Source: Flavobacterium sp. JAS (GTDB lineage Bacteria; Bacteroidota; Bacteroidia; Flavobacteriales; Flavobacteriaceae). From it: a DNA stretch of 64,000 bases. Made by a program: the position numbers and the translations under genes. The DNA lies in assembly GCF_020991455.1 (NCBI RefSeq), contig NZ_JAJMOX010000008.1, positions 62,001 to 126,000 on the forward strand, read 5' to 3'. Positions within the stretch are counted from its first letter, which is position 1; each line of letters begins with the position of its first letter. Positions 25,627 to 35,050 of the stretch are shown here, piece after piece. Under the pieces are notes generated by a model. That model saw only the letters and a list, made by a program, of their open reading frames with translations, searched no databases and was not told where the DNA came from.

Positions 25627-27327
25627 ATGGCATTATCAGAACAAGAAATCATCAGAAGAGAAAAACTTCAAAACTTACGCAACTTAGGAATCAATCCTTA
25701 CCCAGCTAATCTTTTTCCTGTAAATCATACTTCGAAGCAGATTAAGGAGTCTTTTGAAGAGGGTAAGAAGGTTATCGTTGCCGGACGTTTGATGAGCGTG
25801 AGAGATCAGGGAAAAGCTTGTTTTGCTGAATTGCAGGATAGCGAAGGGCGTATACAATTGTACGTGAATCGCGATGTTTTGTGTGAAGGTGATGATAAAA
25901 CATTATACAACACGGTTTTTAAAAAATTAACTGATTTAGGCGACTTTATTGGTATCGAAGGTGAATTATTTACTACACAAGTTGGTGCGCAATGTATTCG
26001 TGTGAGCGGATTTACTTTCTTGAGTAAAACTTTGCGTCCATTACCTTTACCAAGAGTCGATGTAGACGGAAACGTTCACGACGCTTTTACAGATGCCGAG
26101 TTACGTTACAGAATGCGTTATGTAGATTTAACGGTTAATCCGCAAGTTAAAGAAAACTTTATCAAACGTACGAAGTTGTATACTGCAATGCGTGGTTATT
26201 TTAACGATGCAGGTTATCTTGAAGTTGAAACTCCGGTTTTACAGTCAATTCCTGGTGGCGCTGCTGCGAGACCTTTTATCACGCACCATAATTCGCTTGA
26301 TATTCCGCTTTACATGCGTATTGCAAACGAATTGTATTTGAAAAGATTAATTGTTGGTGGTTTTGAAGGTGTATATGAGTTCTCTAAAAACTTTAGAAAT
26401 GAAGGTATGGACAGAACGCATAATCCTGAATTTACCGCTATGGAAATATATGTAGCCTACAAAGACTACAACTGGATGATGGAATTTGCTGAAGGTTTAC
26501 TTGAGCATTGTGCAATTGCCGTAAACGGAACTAGCGAAGTGACTTTTGGTGAACACCAAATTAACTTTAAAGCGCCGTATGCTCGTGTTACCATGACGGA
26601 TTCTATCAAACATTTTACTGGTTTTGATATCTCTGGAAAAAGCGAAGAAGAATTGTTTGACGCTGCAAGAGGAATGGGTATCGACGTTGATAAAACAATG
26701 GGGAAAGGAAAATTGATTGATGAAATTTTTGGCGCTAAATGCGAAGGAAATTATATTCAACCAACTTTCATTACTGATTATCCTAAAGAAATGTCGCCTC
26801 TTTGTAAAGAACACCGTGACAATCCTGAACTTACAGAGCGTTTTGAATTAATGGTTTGTGGTAAAGAAATCGCAAATGCTTATTCTGAATTAAATGACCC
26901 AATTGATCAGCGTGAACGTTTTGAAGACCAAATGCGTTTGGCTGCAAAAGGTGATGATGAAGCAAACGGAATCATCGACGAAGATTTCTTGAGAGCACTT
27001 GAATACGGAATGCCGCCAACTTCTGGAATGGGAATTGGTATGGACCGTTTGATTATGTATTTAACTAACAATGCATCGATTCAGGAAGTTTTATTGTTCC
27101 CGCAAATGCGTCCGGAGAAAAAACAATTAGTTGAATTGTCTGATGAAGAGAAAGCAATTATCATTTTACTAAAAGGAAACGAAAATAAAATGGATCTCGC
27201 GCAACTAAAAGTTACTTCTGGTTTAAGCGGTAAAAAATGGGATGTCTCAATGAAAAACTTATCTAAAAATGGTTTAACAAAAGTTGTTGTTGACGGTGAG
27301 TTTAAATTTGTAGAATTAGCAGAGTAA
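25627..27327 (+). CDS. lysS: Lysyl-tRNA synthetase (class II)
   Basis: A 566-residue class II synthetase that charges tRNA-Lys. The N-terminal OB-fold (about 50-150: VAGRLMSVRDQGKACFAELQD) binds the anticodon. Motif 2 is visible around FEGVYEFSKNFRNEGMDRTHNPEFTAMEIY (residues about 240-270) and motif 3 around GMPPTSGMGIGMDRLIM (about 463-480), with GGAAARPFITHHN before them. About 65 residues after motif 3 (from LVELSDEEKAIIILLKGNE) form a C-terminal extension resembling a winged-helix piece, present in Bacteroidetes LysRS. It is a stand-alone gene with its own -7 element and terminator. Confidence 0.97.
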   Translation: MALSEQEIIRREKLQNLRNLGINPYPANLFPVNHTSKQIKESFEEGKKVIVAGRLMSVRDQGKACFAELQDSEGRIQLYVNRDVLCEGDDKTLYNTVFKKLTDLGDFIGIEGELFTTQVGAQCIRVSGFTFLSKTLRPLPLPRVDVDGNVHDAFTDAELRYRMRYVDLTVNPQVKENFIKRTKLYTAMRGYFNDAGYLEVETPVLQSIPGGAAARPFITHHNSLDIPLYMRIANELYLKRLIVGGFEGVYEFSKNFRNEGMDRTHNPEFTAMEIYVAYKDYNWMMEFAEGLLEHCAIAVNGTSEVTFGEHQINFKAPYARVTMTDSIKHFTGFDISGKSEEELFDAARGMGIDVDKTMGKGKLIDEIFGAKCEGNYIQPTFITDYPKEMSPLCKEHRDNPELTERFELMVCGKEIANAYSELNDPIDQRERFEDQMRLAAKGDDEANGIIDEDFLRALEYGMPPTSGMGIGMDRLIMYLTNNASIQEVLLFPQMRPEKKQLVELSDEEKAIIILLKGNENKMDLAQLKVTSGLSGKKWDVSMKNLSKNGLTKVVVDGEFKFVELAE

Positions 27328-27413
27328 ATTTTAAAAATTCAATTTTGGAAATTGCTTCGCCTGTTCGCTAGCGCTCGGGTTCAAATTCCAAAAACTGGGA
27401 TTCTAAATATATC

Positions 27414-27450
27414 AAACCCCGACAGATTTTAAAAATCTGTCGGGGTTTTT
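27414..27450 (+). terminator. lysS terminator
   Basis: AAACCCCGACAGATTT pairs with AAATCTGTCGGGGTTT around a short loop and ends in T-rich sequence. It lies 87 bases after the lysS stop. Confidence 0.85.
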
Positions 27451-27812
27451 ATTTGAATTTAATGACTTAGAAACAATTATGTTTAAAATTACTTTCTTTA
27501 TACAGTACTCATGTATTCACATTTCTTGGTATTTATGAATTGATTCATTTATAAATCAGGAACTATAATTTTCAGAAGCTGTTTTATTCAAAACAAAATT
27601 TAAATATCTTAATGGTATATTTTTCTTCGAGGGTTCAGACTATATCTACTATCAAACCTCCCGATTAAACAACTAAAAAACAACAACTTAATAAATACGA
27701 ATTATTTTATAGTAAAATATATTCATCTCTACTGACGTAATGTAAAACAAAATTGGGCTAATATTGAATATACAATTGATTCCATTTTTATTTTTTTTAG
27801 CAAACAAATTAC

Positions 27813-27859
27813 TACATTTGAAAAAAATTAGACTTTATATAAAGCCTAATTTTTTTTTT
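27813..27859 (+). promoter_or_regulatory. -7 element followed at once by a terminator-like leader hairpin, upstream of the trypsin-like gene
   Basis: TACATTTG at 27813-27820 is an exact -7 element, but no TTG is at the normal -33 distance. Directly after it, 27821-27859 forms a hairpin: AAATTAG-A-CTTTA against TAAAG-C-CTAATTT, followed by a run of T. It ends 43 bases before the protease ATG. It could be an attenuator, a terminator shielding the gene, or the end of a very short transcript. Confidence 0.5.
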
Positions 27860-27902
27860 ACCTAAAACCCATTTAATTAACATTTTTCAACCAATACCAT
27901 AA

Positions 27903-29048
27903 ATGAAAATTAGCCAAACAGAACCTAACGAAGACTTAGCAGCAACAAACAAGAAAAAAAGAAATCGTTACAAATTTGCTCTTATTACTATTATCCTTCT
28001 CTCGACTGCATCATTTTTTGGATTTAAATATTTTAAAACTGAAACTAAAACTATTTGTTTAGAAACAGATACCAAAATCTATGATGCCTACAAAGACGCA
28101 GTGGTGCTTATAAAGCATAGATATGGCTATTTTGCTAAAATTAATGGGAAAGAATTTCAACTTACTGTTGAGGACGCTAAGGAAGAAACAATTTATGGAA
28201 CTGGCTTTTTTGTAGATACAGACGGAAACATGATAACCAATAAACATGTTTTAGAGCCGTGGAATTCATCAGATGAAGAGAGTGAAAAAGTAAATACTAG
28301 TATACGAAATCTAAGAATGAAGATTGCTTCTATTCTTACTAAAGATGTTTCTGAAGATGAGTATGAAAGTTTTATTGCTACAAACTGGATAAATGCTTCA
28401 GTGTCGTATGATGAAGGTGAAGGAGAGGGAGATTATGAAGAAACAAGCGAAGAAACTACAGAGCCAGCGGGTGAAGAATTTGTTAGTTCAAATGAAACAA
28501 CAGCCGATACATCGACAGTAGCAACTGATATTGCAGCATCTATTCCGGTAAAAGAATATGTTTCTATAGATGAGATTGAGGTATATGTAAAAACCTTAGA
28601 CATTGAAGTAGCCCTTCATGATTCTGATAATTTATGGCTTAATTGTGAGATTAAAAAACTTTCAGAAGACACTAATATTGATTTAGGTATTTTACAGCTA
28701 GCTGATCATAAAACTCCAGCAAGTGTTACCAATGTAATCAATCTTGATAATGCAATCGACGATGATAAATCATTGACTCCTGGCCAAAAAGCGATAATGG
28801 TGGGTTATCCTTTGGGAATGGATTTGGCACAAACAAATTCAGGGATAAAAGTGCAGCTTTATAACGGCCAAATAAGTAAAGAATCAGACGGTAATAAAAT
28901 TCAATACAGCATAACCTCTACACATGGTGCTAGTGGCGCACCCGTTTTTAATGAATGTGGTCAACTGATTGCAATTAATTTCAGTGGAGTCGATCAGGTT
29001 CAGGGTATAAATTTTGGAATAGTAGCTAAGCATGTTCGCTCTCTCTAA
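27903..29048 (+). CDS. Membrane-anchored trypsin-like serine protease
   Basis: A 381-residue protein with a short acidic start, a basic patch KKKRNRYK (18-24) and one membrane span at about 25-42, so the protease domain should face the periplasm. The chymotrypsin-fold triad can be placed: H115 (MITNKHVLEPW), D260 (TNIDLGILQL) and S344 (THGASGAPVFNECGQL), with GTGFFVDTDGNM as the first-barrel strand. Between H and D is a long insertion with an acidic E/T/S-rich linker at about 170-205. No PDZ domain follows, so it is not a standard DegP/HtrA. It stands 84 bases before a VIT/vWA gene on the same strand, suggesting a two-gene unit. The target is unknown. Confidence 0.85.
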   Translation: MKISQTEPNEDLAATNKKKRNRYKFALITIILLSTASFFGFKYFKTETKTICLETDTKIYDAYKDAVVLIKHRYGYFAKINGKEFQLTVEDAKEETIYGTGFFVDTDGNMITNKHVLEPWNSSDEESEKVNTSIRNLRMKIASILTKDVSEDEYESFIATNWINASVSYDEGEGEGDYEETSEETTEPAGEEFVSSNETTADTSTVATDIAASIPVKEYVSIDEIEVYVKTLDIEVALHDSDNLWLNCEIKKLSEDTNIDLGILQLADHKTPASVTNVINLDNAIDDDKSLTPGQKAIMVGYPLGMDLAQTNSGIKVQLYNGQISKESDGNKIQYSITSTHGASGAPVFNECGQLIAINFSGVDQVQGINFGIVAKHVRSL

Positions 29049-29132
29049 TTTGAAAAGTTCTAAAAATAAAAGCTTTTAAAACTAATCGCGTTTTCACATT
29101 TCAAATCAAATAAAAATTCACACTTATTAATT

Positions 29133-31952
29133 ATGAATAAAATTTTTAATATCTGTGCACTACTGTTCTTTAGTGCCGTTTTTTCACAGATTCCAACTCT
29201 GGATGTCGAAAATCAGAAAAAAAATTCAGTAATCCTGCAGGAAGTAAAAATTGAAACCAAAATTTTAGGAAATCTTGCATCAACTACAGCAACATATATA
29301 TTTTACAATCCTGGTGACAGAATTTTAGAAGGAAACTTTACACTTCCGTTACCAGAAGGCGTAAGCATAAGCGGCTATGCTTTAGACATCAACGGAAGTT
29401 TAAGAGACGCAGTTCCTGTTCCGAAAGAACGAGCTAAAGAGGTATTTGAAAGTATTGAAAAAAGAAATATAGATCCCGGTATTATTGAAAAAGTAGCCGG
29501 AAATAATTTTAGAACCAGAATTTATCCAATTACTGCCAGAGGCAGCAGATTCATTAGGATTACATACAATCAGGAATTAAAAAATTCGGCCACTGATTAT
29601 CAGTATTTTTTAAGTTTTGCCAATGCAGTCAATATTCCAAAATTTAATCTGAAAGTATTGGTTAATGAAAGTCTGACAGCTCCTAAAATTACGGAAAATC
29701 CAGATGGAAGTTTTGCTTTTCAAAAACAAGGAAATCAATGGATTGCTGAAATAAACAAAGCGAATTTTACGCCAAATGAAAGTCTTAAAATAAGTATTCC
29801 AAAAGTAAACGAATCTTCAAATGTATTGCTTCAAAAAGCTTCTGACGATAAATCTTATTTTGCTGCAAGCGTTTCGATGAATTTCCCTGTAAAAGAAAAA
29901 GCAAAATCTCAAAAAATTGCTATTATTTGGGACAATTCATTCAGCGGATCAAAGAGAGACCATCAAAAAGAGCTTGATTTTCTTAATGCTTATTTTTTAG
30001 AGAACAAGGATATTGCCGTATCTTTTATACTTTTAAATAATATTCTCGAAAAAACAGAAGAATTTACTGTTTCTGGAGGAAACTGGAGTACATTAAAAGA
30101 CCGAATCCTTAATCTGAAATATGATGGCGGAACTGACTTTGGTGCTTTAAAAGAAATTCCGCAAATAGACGAATATCTTTTATTTTCTGACGGAATTTCA
30201 AATTTTGGAGATTTAACTTTAAAATTTAAAAAACCGCTCAACAGCATAGCAAGCACACCGACTTCTGATTTTAATCTGCTTAAACTTTTAGCACTACAAT
30301 CAGGAGGAAATTTTATCAATCTTAACGAACTAGACACTCAATCTGCTCTAAAAACGTATAACAGATTGCCTATTATCTTTTTAGGTTTTAAAGAAGCTAA
30401 TACTATTCAGGAATTGTTTCCTAATATTGGAACTGCAGTAAATGAGCCTGTCAATATATTTGGAATTTCATCTCCAAATTTGGGCAAACTTACAGCTCTT
30501 TTTTCTGTAGGGAATAAGAAATTTGAAGTTCCAGTAGATTTTAATAACGCAGTACAAGTAGATAAATGGCCAATTGCACAATTTTGGGCGCAACGAAAAA
30601 TTAATGATCTTGAACTTAATTCAACCCAAAACAGCGATGAAATCAGAAATCTGAGCGAACAGTTTGGGGTGGTAAGCAAAAACACCAGCCTTATAGTATT
30701 GGATGACATCAATGATTATGTACGTTTTGGCATCACTCCTCCACAGGAATTACTACCAGAATACAATAAAATTGTTTCCCAAAACAAAAGACAAATTTTA
30801 GAACAAAGAAAAAATCTTCTATCAAAAGCTTTTGATAAAACACGTGAACTGTCAACCTGGTGGAATACCGAATTTAAGTCTATAGAAAAAAAACAGTACC
30901 CTACAATTTCCAAACAGTCACAAAAAGCATCGGCACTAGAAAGTGCTAATGTTCATAATGGCAATTCAGATGCTGTTTACGCTGAAGAAAGCAACTCCAT
31001 TACCGATAAAGCAAAATCCACAGGTAAAATAACTTTGGTAGATGTAGAGAGCAATCAAGAGTACATGAAAGATTTTCAGACTTTACAGTCACCGGAATTG
31101 ATTTACCAGAAATATCTTGAAAATCGTCCTAAATATGAAAAACAAGTAACCTATTATTTTGATGTTTCTAAACTGTTGTTTAAAAAAGGGGACAAAGCAC
31201 TTTCTCTAAAGGTTTTAAGCACACTAGCAGAACTTGATTTGGAAAATGAAGAATTGTATAAAACAATATCTTACTTATTGAAACAGAGAGGTAATTATGA
31301 AAAAGAATTGTGGATTACCCAAAAGATTCTAGAATGGAGACCATTCGATCCTCAAAGTCATAGAGATTATGCATTGGCTTTGGTTGACAATAAAAAGCCT
31401 CAGGAAGCTCTTAATATCTATAAATCTATGCTTTATCAGGAATACACCGATGAGATTTCTGTTAGAGATAACGGTATTGAAGAGATTTTGATTATGGAAA
31501 TCAATAATATTTTGAGTCAAAACAAAAATGTTGATGCAAGCAAAATAGATGATCGTCTAAAAGCAAATCTCCCAGTCGAAATCCGAATTGTTATTAATTG
31601 GAATAAAGACAATACTGATATTGATCTTTGGGTTACAGATCCAAGAGGAGAAGACTGCTCCTACTCACATAGATCTACGGAAATTGGAGGAAGATTAAGT
31701 AACGATTTTACTCAGGGTTTTGGTCCTGAACAGTTTTTACTAAAAAAAGCAATCAAAGGGAAATATAAAATTAAAACTAATTTTTTTGGTGAGAGACAGA
31801 ACATTCTTTCTGGACCAACGACCGTTATGGCAGAAGTATACCTGTATTATTCTGATGGAAGACAAGAGCGAAAAATTGCTGTTTTCCAGAGTCAGAAAGA
31901 AAACAAGCGTGAAAGCGACAGTAAAATTCTCATTGGAGAATTTGAATTTTAG
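29133..31952 (+). CDS. Secreted VIT-vWA-TPR-DUF2135 protein (inter-alpha-trypsin-inhibitor heavy-chain-like)
   Basis: A 939-residue exported protein. Signal peptide about 1-18 (ending AVFSQ); VIT domain about 30-155 (EGNFTLPLPEGVSISGYALD, KERAKEVFESIEKR, NNFRTRIYPITARGSRFIRI); vWA-like domain about 258-440 with a full metal-site set D267-x-S269-x-S271, T334 and D353. Then come an NTP-free linker, helical TPR-like repeats at about 655-770 (YFDVSKLLFKKGDKALSLKVL), and a C-terminal DUF2135 domain at about 810-939 (IVINWNKDNTDIDLWVTDPRGE). VIT plus vWA is the core of ITI heavy chains, which in animals are partners of trypsin inhibitors. It follows a trypsin-like protease gene. What it binds is unknown. 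Confidence 0.87.
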   Translation: MNKIFNICALLFFSAVFSQIPTLDVENQKKNSVILQEVKIETKILGNLASTTATYIFYNPGDRILEGNFTLPLPEGVSISGYALDINGSLRDAVPVPKERAKEVFESIEKRNIDPGIIEKVAGNNFRTRIYPITARGSRFIRITYNQELKNSATDYQYFLSFANAVNIPKFNLKVLVNESLTAPKITENPDGSFAFQKQGNQWIAEINKANFTPNESLKISIPKVNESSNVLLQKASDDKSYFAASVSMNFPVKEKAKSQKIAIIWDNSFSGSKRDHQKELDFLNAYFLENKDIAVSFILLNNILEKTEEFTVSGGNWSTLKDRILNLKYDGGTDFGALKEIPQIDEYLLFSDGISNFGDLTLKFKKPLNSIASTPTSDFNLLKLLALQSGGNFINLNELDTQSALKTYNRLPIIFLGFKEANTIQELFPNIGTAVNEPVNIFGISSPNLGKLTALFSVGNKKFEVPVDFNNAVQVDKWPIAQFWAQRKINDLELNSTQNSDEIRNLSEQFGVVSKNTSLIVLDDINDYVRFGITPPQELLPEYNKIVSQNKRQILEQRKNLLSKAFDKTRELSTWWNTEFKSIEKKQYPTISKQSQKASALESANVHNGNSDAVYAEESNSITDKAKSTGKITLVDVESNQEYMKDFQTLQSPELIYQKYLENRPKYEKQVTYYFDVSKLLFKKGDKALSLKVLSTLAELDLENEELYKTISYLLKQRGNYEKELWITQKILEWRPFDPQSHRDYALALVDNKKPQEALNIYKSMLYQEYTDEISVRDNGIEEILIMEINNILSQNKNVDASKIDDRLKANLPVEIRIVINWNKDNTDIDLWVTDPRGEDCSYSHRSTEIGGRLSNDFTQGFGPEQFLLKKAIKGKYKIKTNFFGERQNILSGPTTVMAEVYLYYSDGRQERKIAVFQSQKENKRESDSKILIGEFEF

Positions 31953-31962
31953 AAAATTATAC

Positions 31963-31997
31963 AAATTACCGAAGATTAACACTTCGGTAATTTTTTT
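31963..31997 (+). terminator. Terminator of the protease-VIT unit
   Basis: A 12-bp perfect stem (AAATTACCGAAG with CTTCGGTAATTT) around a seven-base loop, ending in T7, 11 bases after the VIT-vWA stop. Confidence 0.88.
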
Positions 31998-32103
31998 GTT
32001 TAAATTTTACCAATATTCTTCAAAATAAATTCCTGCTTTTGGTTTAGCAATTGAAATAGGTCATTTTCTTGAAATTCCAAAAATTGATCTTTATAAAATT
32101 CAA

Positions 32104-32706
32104 TTAAAACGAATATTTTTCCAACTTCTTCCCATCAATATCTAAAACCTTTGCACTTTCTCTTGAAGCTTCCTCTTTGACAACTTCCTGAACAGATGGA
32201 TTTGACGGATATTTTCTGTTTTTAAGTTTTAGAAGATGAAATTTCCCTCCACTTACAGCTATTAGATCATAAAATTTTTCAGTTACTGAAGTGGTTACAT
32301 AAATAGGAAAATCAGTTACCGAAAATTTATTGATTAAACTTCCGTCATTATTCAGAATAAATCCTGAGCAACCATCGCTTCCGCAAAAATAAGCATTCGA
32401 GAAGCCTACAAAATACTCGTCTTTTTTGTCATTGTTTAAATCGAAAGCACTGTAATAAAAGAAACGATCGTCTTTGGTCAAGGCTGGTAAATCCGCTTTT
32501 AGTAAAACCAAAAGCTGTTTTCTGATTAATTCTACTACTTTATCATCTTTTGGAGCAGCATCGCTTACATCTGCAGTTCCAGCTGCTGTTTTTGTTATGG
32601 TATCGGTTGCAACAGCTTCAACGACATTTTCTTTTTCTGTTTTTTCTTTATTCTGACAAGAAAGCATTGTTAATACTCCCAGGGCAGTTAAAAATTTATT
32701 TTTCAT
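32104..32706 (-). CDS. Lipoprotein of unknown function
   Basis: From ATG at 32706 a 200-residue lipoprotein: MKNKFLTALGVLTMLSC with lipobox LSC at 15-17. A charged and T/A-rich linker runs to about residue 65. The folded part contains DDRFFYYSAFDLNNDKKDEYFVGF, a calcium-loop-like D-x-N-x-D-x-x-x-E segment, then YFCGSDGCSGFILNNDGSL with two cysteines. The D-N-D stretch resembles an EF-hand/FG-GAP-like motif but the family is not recognised. A longer frame to 32772 would overlap ldhA, so the later start is used. It starts 31 bases after the ldhA stop and may be cotranscribed with it. Confidence 0.72.
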   Translation of the reverse strand: MKNKFLTALGVLTMLSCQNKEKTEKENVVEAVATDTITKTAAGTADVSDAAPKDDKVVELIRKQLLVLLKADLPALTKDDRFFYYSAFDLNNDKKDEYFVGFSNAYFCGSDGCSGFILNNDGSLINKFSVTDFPIYVTTSVTEKFYDLIAVSGGKFHLLKLKNRKYPSNPSVQEVVKEEASRESAKVLDIDGKKLEKYSF

Positions 32707-32737
32707 AATTTCTTTTTTTATTCTTATGATTAATTTT

Positions 32738-33763
32738 CTAAACCAACAAAGCGGCTTTATTCTCAATATCATTTTGAGCCAATAAAGACTTTATATTATT
32801 GAAAGTGACTAAAGCGATTTGCGTTAAAGCTTCATTGGTAAAAAAGGCCTGATGCGCCGTTACCAAAACATTTGGAAAACTCATTAAACGCTGAATCGCA
32901 TCGTCCTGAATAATATCTGCCGAAAGATCTCTGAAAAAAAGTTTTTCTTCCTGCTCATAAACATCAATTCCCAGATATCCAATTTTACCTTCTTTAAGAC
33001 CTTCAATAACAGAAGCTGTTTCGATTAATCCGCCCCGACTTGTGTTGATAATCATCACACTGTCTTTCATCAAAGCAATTGACTTTTTATTGATTACATG
33101 TTTGGTTTGTTCGTTGAGCGGACAATGCAGCGAAATAATATCACTCGATTTGAAGATTTCATCGAGCGTGACAAATTTTACTCCGTCTTTTTCCATTTCA
33201 GGATTCGTTACAATATCATACGCCAGGACTTTGCATCCAAAACCTAAGGCAATTTTCGCAAAAGCTTTTCCTATATTTCCCGTTCCTATGATTCCGATTG
33301 TTTTTCCGAATAAATCAAAACCTAATAACCCGTTTAAAGAAAAATTTTGTTCTCTAACTCTATTATAAGCTTTATGTGTTTTTCTATTTAAAGTAAGAAT
33401 CATTGCCATTGCGTGTTCTGCAACTGCCTGAGGTGAATATGCTGGAACTCGGCAAACTCTTAAATTATACTTTTTTGCAACTTCCAGATCGACATTATTA
33501 AATCCTGCACAGCGCAAAGCGATAACCCTCACTCCTTTTTCTGCTAATTGTTTTATAACGGCTTCATTGACAATATCATTTACAAAAACACAGACAATAG
33601 AAGTTTTTTCGATCAAAATAACAGTCTGCGGATTTAGTTGTGTTTCAAAAAAATCCAACTCAAAACCAAAGTCGATATTGTATTTATTGAAGAAAGCTTT
33701 GTCATACGGTTGGGTCGAAAAAAAGGCAATTTTATTATTGTTTGATGTAGTATTTAAACTCAT
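32738..33763 (-). CDS. ldhA: D-lactate dehydrogenase / 2-hydroxyacid dehydrogenase (LdhA type)
   Basis: A 341-residue NAD-dependent enzyme of the D-2-hydroxyacid dehydrogenase family that reduces pyruvate to D-lactate. The Rossmann motif GIIGTGNIGKAFAKIALGFG is at about 158-177. The three catalytic residues are in NTSRGGLIET (Arg), GIDVYEQEEKLFF (Glu) and VTAHQAFFTNEAL (His). The motif YEQEEKLFFRDLS and the ALRCAGFNNVDL start of the fold are specific to the fermentative LdhA branch. Length is normal. It probably shares a transcript with the small lipoprotein downstream. Confidence 0.92.
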   Translation of the reverse strand: MSLNTTSNNNKIAFFSTQPYDKAFFNKYNIDFGFELDFFETQLNPQTVILIEKTSIVCVFVNDIVNEAVIKQLAEKGVRVIALRCAGFNNVDLEVAKKYNLRVCRVPAYSPQAVAEHAMAMILTLNRKTHKAYNRVREQNFSLNGLLGFDLFGKTIGIIGTGNIGKAFAKIALGFGCKVLAYDIVTNPEMEKDGVKFVTLDEIFKSSDIISLHCPLNEQTKHVINKKSIALMKDSVMIINTSRGGLIETASVIEGLKEGKIGYLGIDVYEQEEKLFFRDLSADIIQDDAIQRLMSFPNVLVTAHQAFFTNEALTQIALVTFNNIKSLLAQNDIENKAALLV

Positions 33764-33838
33764 GATAGTTTATTTTGAATTCTGAACTTATGGTTTTACT
33801 AAGTTAAGCAATTAAATGTGAAGTAAATTTCTGATCAT

Positions 33839-33869
33839 AAAAAAAGAGCTTCTACTAAAGCTCTTTTTA
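33839..33869 (-). terminator. Terminator of the DUF4274-like gene
   Basis: AAAAAGAGCTT pairs with AAGCTCTTTTT around a short loop, 15 bases after the stop of the minus-strand gene, with a T run on the minus strand. Confidence 0.82.
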
Positions 33870-33883
33870 TCAAAATAGTTTTT

Positions 33884-34807
33884 TTATTCTCTAAATTTTA
33901 AATGATCTGTACTAAAAAGCAATCCAATACCACTGTAAGGATCTCGTTTTAAATCGTAAAAATTATTAACTCCTGCCAAATCTTTGTATAAATCATCAAT
34001 TATCGAAGATTTTTGAAATCCATCTATTGTATGTCTTATAATTGTATCTGACAAACAAGTTAGCTCTTTTGTGGTGTTTGTAATTCCGATATTATTTCCG
34101 GTTTCCCAATCCCAAATAATCCAATCCCAATGGTACTTTTTATGAACAGCATCCATCCATAAATACGATAGATTATTGATTTTTATTTTTCCTAATTCTT
34201 TCTCTTTCCAATATTCAATACTTTCAATTATTGCTTTTGTGGCATCCTCAGATTGATTATAAAGAAAGTCAGGATTCGAAATTTGAATAATCTTTATAGC
34301 ATCAGCAATTTTGGTTGCAATTGTTTTTAATTCCTTTTCAGTGGGTTTTCTTAAAAAAGCAAATTCAATATCTTGACGTTCAAAAACATTTCCCGGCGAT
34401 TTCAATAGCATTTCTGATGGAATACATTTTGTATTAGAATGTTCATCCAGAAACTCTTCCTTTGGATCAAAAGAAAAATTTTCAGCTGCATAAAAATTGG
34501 AAACATATCTTTGTTCGATTTCTTTTATCAGTAAATAAGCCTCATAATTTATATCTTCTTTTAGTGCATCCTCATTTTCAAACCTGCAAAAATAATCCGG
34601 TTGCAGCATCCAATATAAACAAAGTGCTGAGCCTTTGTCCAGATGTTTTTGCCTGATAATCCATTCAAAAGGTTCAAGTCCGTCATCATAATTCCAATGC
34701 TGAATAAATTGATGTAATTCTGCAGCAGTTAATTTTTGATACGACATCTCATTATTTACCGCTTTAAGAACACGATTTTTACTTTTCTTATTGAATAATT
34801 CTTCCAT
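33884..34807 (-). CDS. DUF4274 domain-containing protein
   Basis: A 307-residue cytosolic protein without signal or membrane segment. Residues about 28-80 (FIQHWNYDDGLEPFEWIIRQKHLDKGSALCLYWMLQPDYF) follow the DUF4274 pattern: a W-DDG-PxWI-CDxGTAL-like helix pair, here with KGSAL. The rest has W-rich helices (YLWMDAVHKKYHWDWIIWDWE) that I do not recognise. DUF4274 proteins have no agreed function; some occur with polymorphic toxins as candidate immunity proteins, but no toxin gene is adjacent here. A TAAATTTG -7 element lies about 45 bases upstream. Confidence 0.62.
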   Translation of the reverse strand: MEELFNKKSKNRVLKAVNNEMSYQKLTAAELHQFIQHWNYDDGLEPFEWIIRQKHLDKGSALCLYWMLQPDYFCRFENEDALKEDINYEAYLLIKEIEQRYVSNFYAAENFSFDPKEEFLDEHSNTKCIPSEMLLKSPGNVFERQDIEFAFLRKPTEKELKTIATKIADAIKIIQISNPDFLYNQSEDATKAIIESIEYWKEKELGKIKINNLSYLWMDAVHKKYHWDWIIWDWETGNNIGITNTTKELTCLSDTIIRHTIDGFQKSSIIDDLYKDLAGVNNFYDLKRDPYSGIGLLFSTDHLKFRE

Positions 34808-35050
34808 TTTTATTTTCTGATGCTCGGTTTTAAATCTTAAATATTATAAGCAAATTTAAAAACCAATTCTTACAAAAACATCACAAATAACAAAATAACT
34901 CTTTAGACCTGAGCTAAAACCCTCTGTATCAATAAAATCATTTTATTTTTTGTATTTAAATTTGTTAAATAATCTATAATTCTGATTATCAGATTAAACC
35001 TATTGAATTTGATAATGTCTAACTCCTATAACAATTAAAAAACTTACATC

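Larger units (their letters stand above)
27328..27902. other. 575-base gene-free region after lysS (contents)
   Basis: Positions 27345-27390 hold a fragment of the dispersed repeat family (ATTGCTTCGCCTGTTCGC is like the copy B tail). The lysS terminator follows at 27414-27450, then about 360 bases of A/T-rich sequence in which I see nothing. The region ends with a -7 element and a leader hairpin (separate entries). Confidence 0.6.

Noticed and set aside
27821..27859. A stand-alone small RNA gene
   Set aside because: The -7 element and hairpin are suggestive, but with no -33 element and a transcript of only about 35 bases the case is too weak; kept only as a finding.
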